From: Gammaproteobacteria bacterium
Lineage (GTDB): Bacteria; Pseudomonadota; Gammaproteobacteria; Burkholderiales; Sulfuricellaceae
Assembly (NCBI GenBank): GCA_018823025.1
Contig: JAHJJI010000021.1
Location: forward strand, 1 to 58,517
Reading direction: 5' to 3'
DNA length: 58,517 nt
Position 1 is the stretch's first letter, and every line of letters starts with the position of its first letter. The notes beneath the pieces are model-generated. The model saw only the letters and a list, made by a program, of their open reading frames with translations, was not told the origin of the DNA and did no database searches. The position numbers were made by a program, and so were the translations under genes. Positions 56,657-58,517 of this stretch are shown here, in pieces.

Positions 56657-57907
56657 ATGCCTGAAAACTCCTCTCTCTGGCGGGCGATCTTCACCCGAAA
56701 AATGCTCATCTGCGTTTTTACCGGTTTCAGTTCCGGCCTGCCGCTGTATTTCCTGATCAGCCTGGTGCCGGCCTGGTTGCGCACCGAGCAGGTCGACCTC
56801 AAGGTGATCGGCCTGTTTGCGCTGATCCAGTTGCCCTATATCTGGAAGTTCCTCTGGTCGCCGTTGCTGGATCACTTCGCCTGGCCTAAGCTGGGTCGGC
56901 GGCGGGGATGGATGCTGTTTACCCAGATTGCACTGCTGCTTTCTGTGCCGATGTTCGGCTGGTTCGAGCCGAAGCTGGATCTGTGGAGCATCGCCTACCT
57001 GGCCTTGGCGGTCGCCTTCTTTTCCGCCACGCAGGATGTCGTGCTCGACGCTTTTCGGCGGGAAATCCTGTTCGACGTCGAACTCGGTCTGGGCAACTCA
57101 ATTCATGTTAACGCCTACCGCCTCGCAGGCCTGGTGCCGGGCTCGCTGTCCCTGATCCTGGCCGACCACTTGCCCTGGAGCAGCGTGTTCCTGATCACCG
57201 CCCTGTTTATGCTGCCTGGCGTCGTCATGACGCTGATGGTGTCCGAGCCCGATCTCGTCAAGTCCGGTCCGAGAACGTTGCGGGCAGCGGTGGTCGAACC
57301 GTTCCGTGAATTCATCAACCGCAAGGGCTGGCGCTCCGCACTGCTGATTCTCGGTTTCATCTTCCTCTACAAGCTTGGCGACAGCATGGCTACCGCCCTG
57401 GCAACGCCGTTCTATCTCGATATGGGATTCACCAAGACCGATATCGGTCTGATCGCCAAGCACGCTGGCCTGTGGCCCAGCGTCATCGGTGGGCTGCTGG
57501 GGGGGGTGTGGATGATGCGTATCGGCATCAATCGCGCGCTATGGCTGTTCGGCGTGGTGCAGGTAGTGTCGATTTTAGGTTTCGCCGTGCTGGCGCAGGT
57601 CGGTCACGACAAGGTCGTGCTCGCCCTGGTGATCGGCTTCGAAGCCCTGGGGGTCGGCTTGGGCACGGCGGCCTTCGTCGCCTTCATCGCTCGCACCACC
57701 CACCCGCTTTACACCGCCACCCAGTTCGCCCTGTTCACCAGTCTGGCGTCGGTGCCGCGCGCCTTTATCAATGCCTCCACCGGGTTTTTGGTTGAGCAGC
57801 TGGGGTGGTTTTCCTTCTTTATATTGTGTACGGTGTTGGCTTTGCCGGGGATGGCGTTGCTGCTTAAGGTGGCGCCTTGGAAAGAGGGCGAGGATAAGTA
57901 TTTGTAG
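56657..57907 (+). CDS. ampG: AmpG-like MFS transporter
   Basis: AmpG brings anhydro-muropeptides into the cytoplasm for cell-wall recycling. The 416-residue protein has 12 predicted helices and the family's N-terminal GFSSGLPLYFLISLVPAWLR, then LFALIQLPYIWKFLWSPLLD and ATQDVVLDAFRREIL. No ampD, ampE or ampR is in the window, so function rests on sequence alone. A long repeat region follows its stop. Confidence 0.9.
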   Translation: MPENSSLWRAIFTRKMLICVFTGFSSGLPLYFLISLVPAWLRTEQVDLKVIGLFALIQLPYIWKFLWSPLLDHFAWPKLGRRRGWMLFTQIALLLSVPMFGWFEPKLDLWSIAYLALAVAFFSATQDVVLDAFRREILFDVELGLGNSIHVNAYRLAGLVPGSLSLILADHLPWSSVFLITALFMLPGVVMTLMVSEPDLVKSGPRTLRAAVVEPFREFINRKGWRSALLILGFIFLYKLGDSMATALATPFYLDMGFTKTDIGLIAKHAGLWPSVIGGLLGGVWMMRIGINRALWLFGVVQVVSILGFAVLAQVGHDKVVLALVIGFEALGVGLGTAAFVAFIARTTHPLYTATQFALFTSLASVPRAFINASTGFLVEQLGWFSFFILCTVLALPGMALLLKVAPWKEGEDKYL

Positions 57908-57940
57908 TTTGTTGTGCGCTTCGCGCGGGTGATTTGGGTG

Positions 57941-58402
57941 CCGGGGGTAGCCCGGCGGGCTAGTTACTTTCTTTAAACGGCTAAAGAAAGTAACCAAAGA
58001 AAGCCGCCCCTCTCCACCGCCCCTTCGGGGTTCCCTGCGCTGCTCGCCGAACCGGGCGGCTGCGGAACTCGGCCCTGTGGGCCTCAGACAGTCCTCGCCG
58101 AAATCCCCCGGCCCGGCTGTGCTGCTCGGCGGCGGCCCAAGGGGACTAAAAACCAACACAAAACCGCCCCACCCAGCCCTCCCCGGCGGGGAGGGTACCC
58201 AAAAATCGGGCTCCACCCACAAAACCCAAACTCCCCCTCTGCACCACCTCGGTTTTCCGAAAAGATCGGGGGCCGTCGGCGAGGACTGTCTGAGCGCGCA
58301 GCGCGAGTTCCGCAGCCGCCCGATCTTTTATGAAAACCGAGGGTAGCCCGAAGGGCCGGTGCGGGTGGGTCGCCTTCTTTTGGTTAACTTTTCTTGGCGA
58401 AG
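57941..58402. repeat. Long structured intergenic repeat (TTACTTTCTTT...AAAGAAAGTAA, GACTGTCTGAGCGC type)
   Basis: This noncoding stretch of about 460 bases has several nested inverted repeats. TTACTTTCTTTA (57964-57975) pairs with TAAAGAAAGTAA (57982-57993). The GGGCGGCTGCGGAACTCG block near 58054-58071 is the approximate complement of CGAGTTCCGCAGCCGCCC near 58305-58322, and CAGACAGTCCTCGCCGA near 58086 matches the inverse of GGCGAGGACTGTCTG near 58277. The two ends therefore pair across about 270 bases. The start (TAGCCCGGCGGGCTAG) and end (GTCGCCTTCTTTTGGTTAAC) resemble a repeat seen in many beta/gammaproteobacterial genomes. Open frames inside it have no homology support. Confidence 0.8.
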
Positions 58403-58517
58403 TGTATAGACCGGAGACATGGGTAACACTTGTTCGGAGACATAGGTAACACTATTTGACTTGGATGATGGAGTCACTAGGAGATCGCCATGCCGTGGAA
58501 CGAGGTTAGTGCAGTAG
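58403..58517 (+). mobile_element. Left end of an IS481-like insertion sequence (cut by window edge)
   Basis: From TGT at 58403 the DNA reads TGTATAGACCGGAGACATGG followed by GTAACAC, then a second GGAGACATAGGTAACAC about 20 bases on. A TGT end with GACATGGGTAACAC repeats is typical of IS481-type terminal repeats. A transposase start follows. The element abuts the end of the long repeat, suggesting insertion there. Family assignment is from memory and partial sequence. Confidence 0.7.
58490..58517 (+). CDS. Transposase N-terminal fragment (IS481 type)
   Basis: Only nine codons (MPWNEVSAV) are visible before the window ends. They match the start of a known IS481-like integrase-core transposase (MPWxE...). 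AGGAG at 58479-58483 gives a clear ribosome-binding site six bases before the ATG. Confidence 0.65.

Noticed and set aside
57575-58346. Open frames within the long repeat after ampG
   Set aside because: They overlap nested inverted repeats, lack RBSs and have no plausible domains.

Overview
The window reads as a stretch of a betaproteobacterial chromosome, most likely from an autotrophic or denitrifying lineage near Nitrosomonadales/Gallionellales/Sulfuricellaceae (placement is inference). Signs of this are a proteobacterial phosphoribulokinase (Calvin cycle), a class I cytochrome c, MetX/MetW methionine synthesis, choline-kinase-like ThrB, an Acidithiobacillus-type GshA, a partial regulatory PTS (EIIA-Man/HPr/EI) and the gene orders dusB-fis-purH-purD-hemF and leuS-lptE-holA-proA-nadD-rsfS-rlmH-maf-rng. 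Most genes are housekeeping, densely packed and often joined by 4-nt start/stop overlaps. I recognised no tRNA, rRNA, CRISPR array or prophage.

Layout. 0-3.6 kb: end of a secretion/pilus ATPase gene, a periplasmic cytochrome c, and two Na+-coupled amino-acid transporters on the minus strand. 3.7-9.5 kb, minus strand: dusB-fis, then purH-purD-tsaC-hemF. 9.5-19.8 kb: MarC-family membrane protein, an AT-richer SHOCT lipoprotein gene, an orphan cheZ, polA, a LOG-family gene, a DUF2782 gene, thrB, a membrane protein gene and uvrD. 19.8-23 kb: a MoaD-like protein lacking the Gly-Gly tail, an acetyl-CoA hydrolase/transferase-GNAT fusion, and phosphoribulokinase. 23-33 kb: the leuS to rng run. 33-37 kb: a c-di-GMP-I riboswitch ahead of a DUF1631 gene, followed by a degenerate EAL-HDOD gene. 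37-41.4 kb: a Phd/PIN toxin-antitoxin pair, then the yggS-proC-yggT-yggU block ending in an unknown coiled-coil gene. 41.4-48 kb: pilT, pilU, an acyl-CoA ligase, hemJ, a TlpA-like thioredoxin and a YbiT-type ABC-F ATPase. 48-55.8 kb: gshA-gshB-apbE, the PTS genes, metX-metW. 55.8-58.5 kb: a SafE/UreH-like membrane protein, an AmpG-like transporter, a long structured intergenic repeat and the left end of an IS481-like element that is cut by the window edge.

The most interesting region is 33.0-37.1 kb. A nearly textbook GEMM-I (c-di-GMP class I) aptamer lies just downstream of a plausible sigma-70 promoter. It is followed by a candidate terminator and then by a large DUF1631 protein of unknown function. 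The next gene encodes an EAL-HDOD protein whose EAL half has lost the usual catalytic motifs. This looks like a c-di-GMP-sensing unit whose output protein has no assigned role, in a chromosome that also carries type IV pilus retraction ATPases.

A second theme is repeats. At least five families of intergenic inverted repeat sit between genes. One (GTGAGGGGTGAGG type) overlaps the gshB-apbE junction and supplies coding sequence to both proteins.
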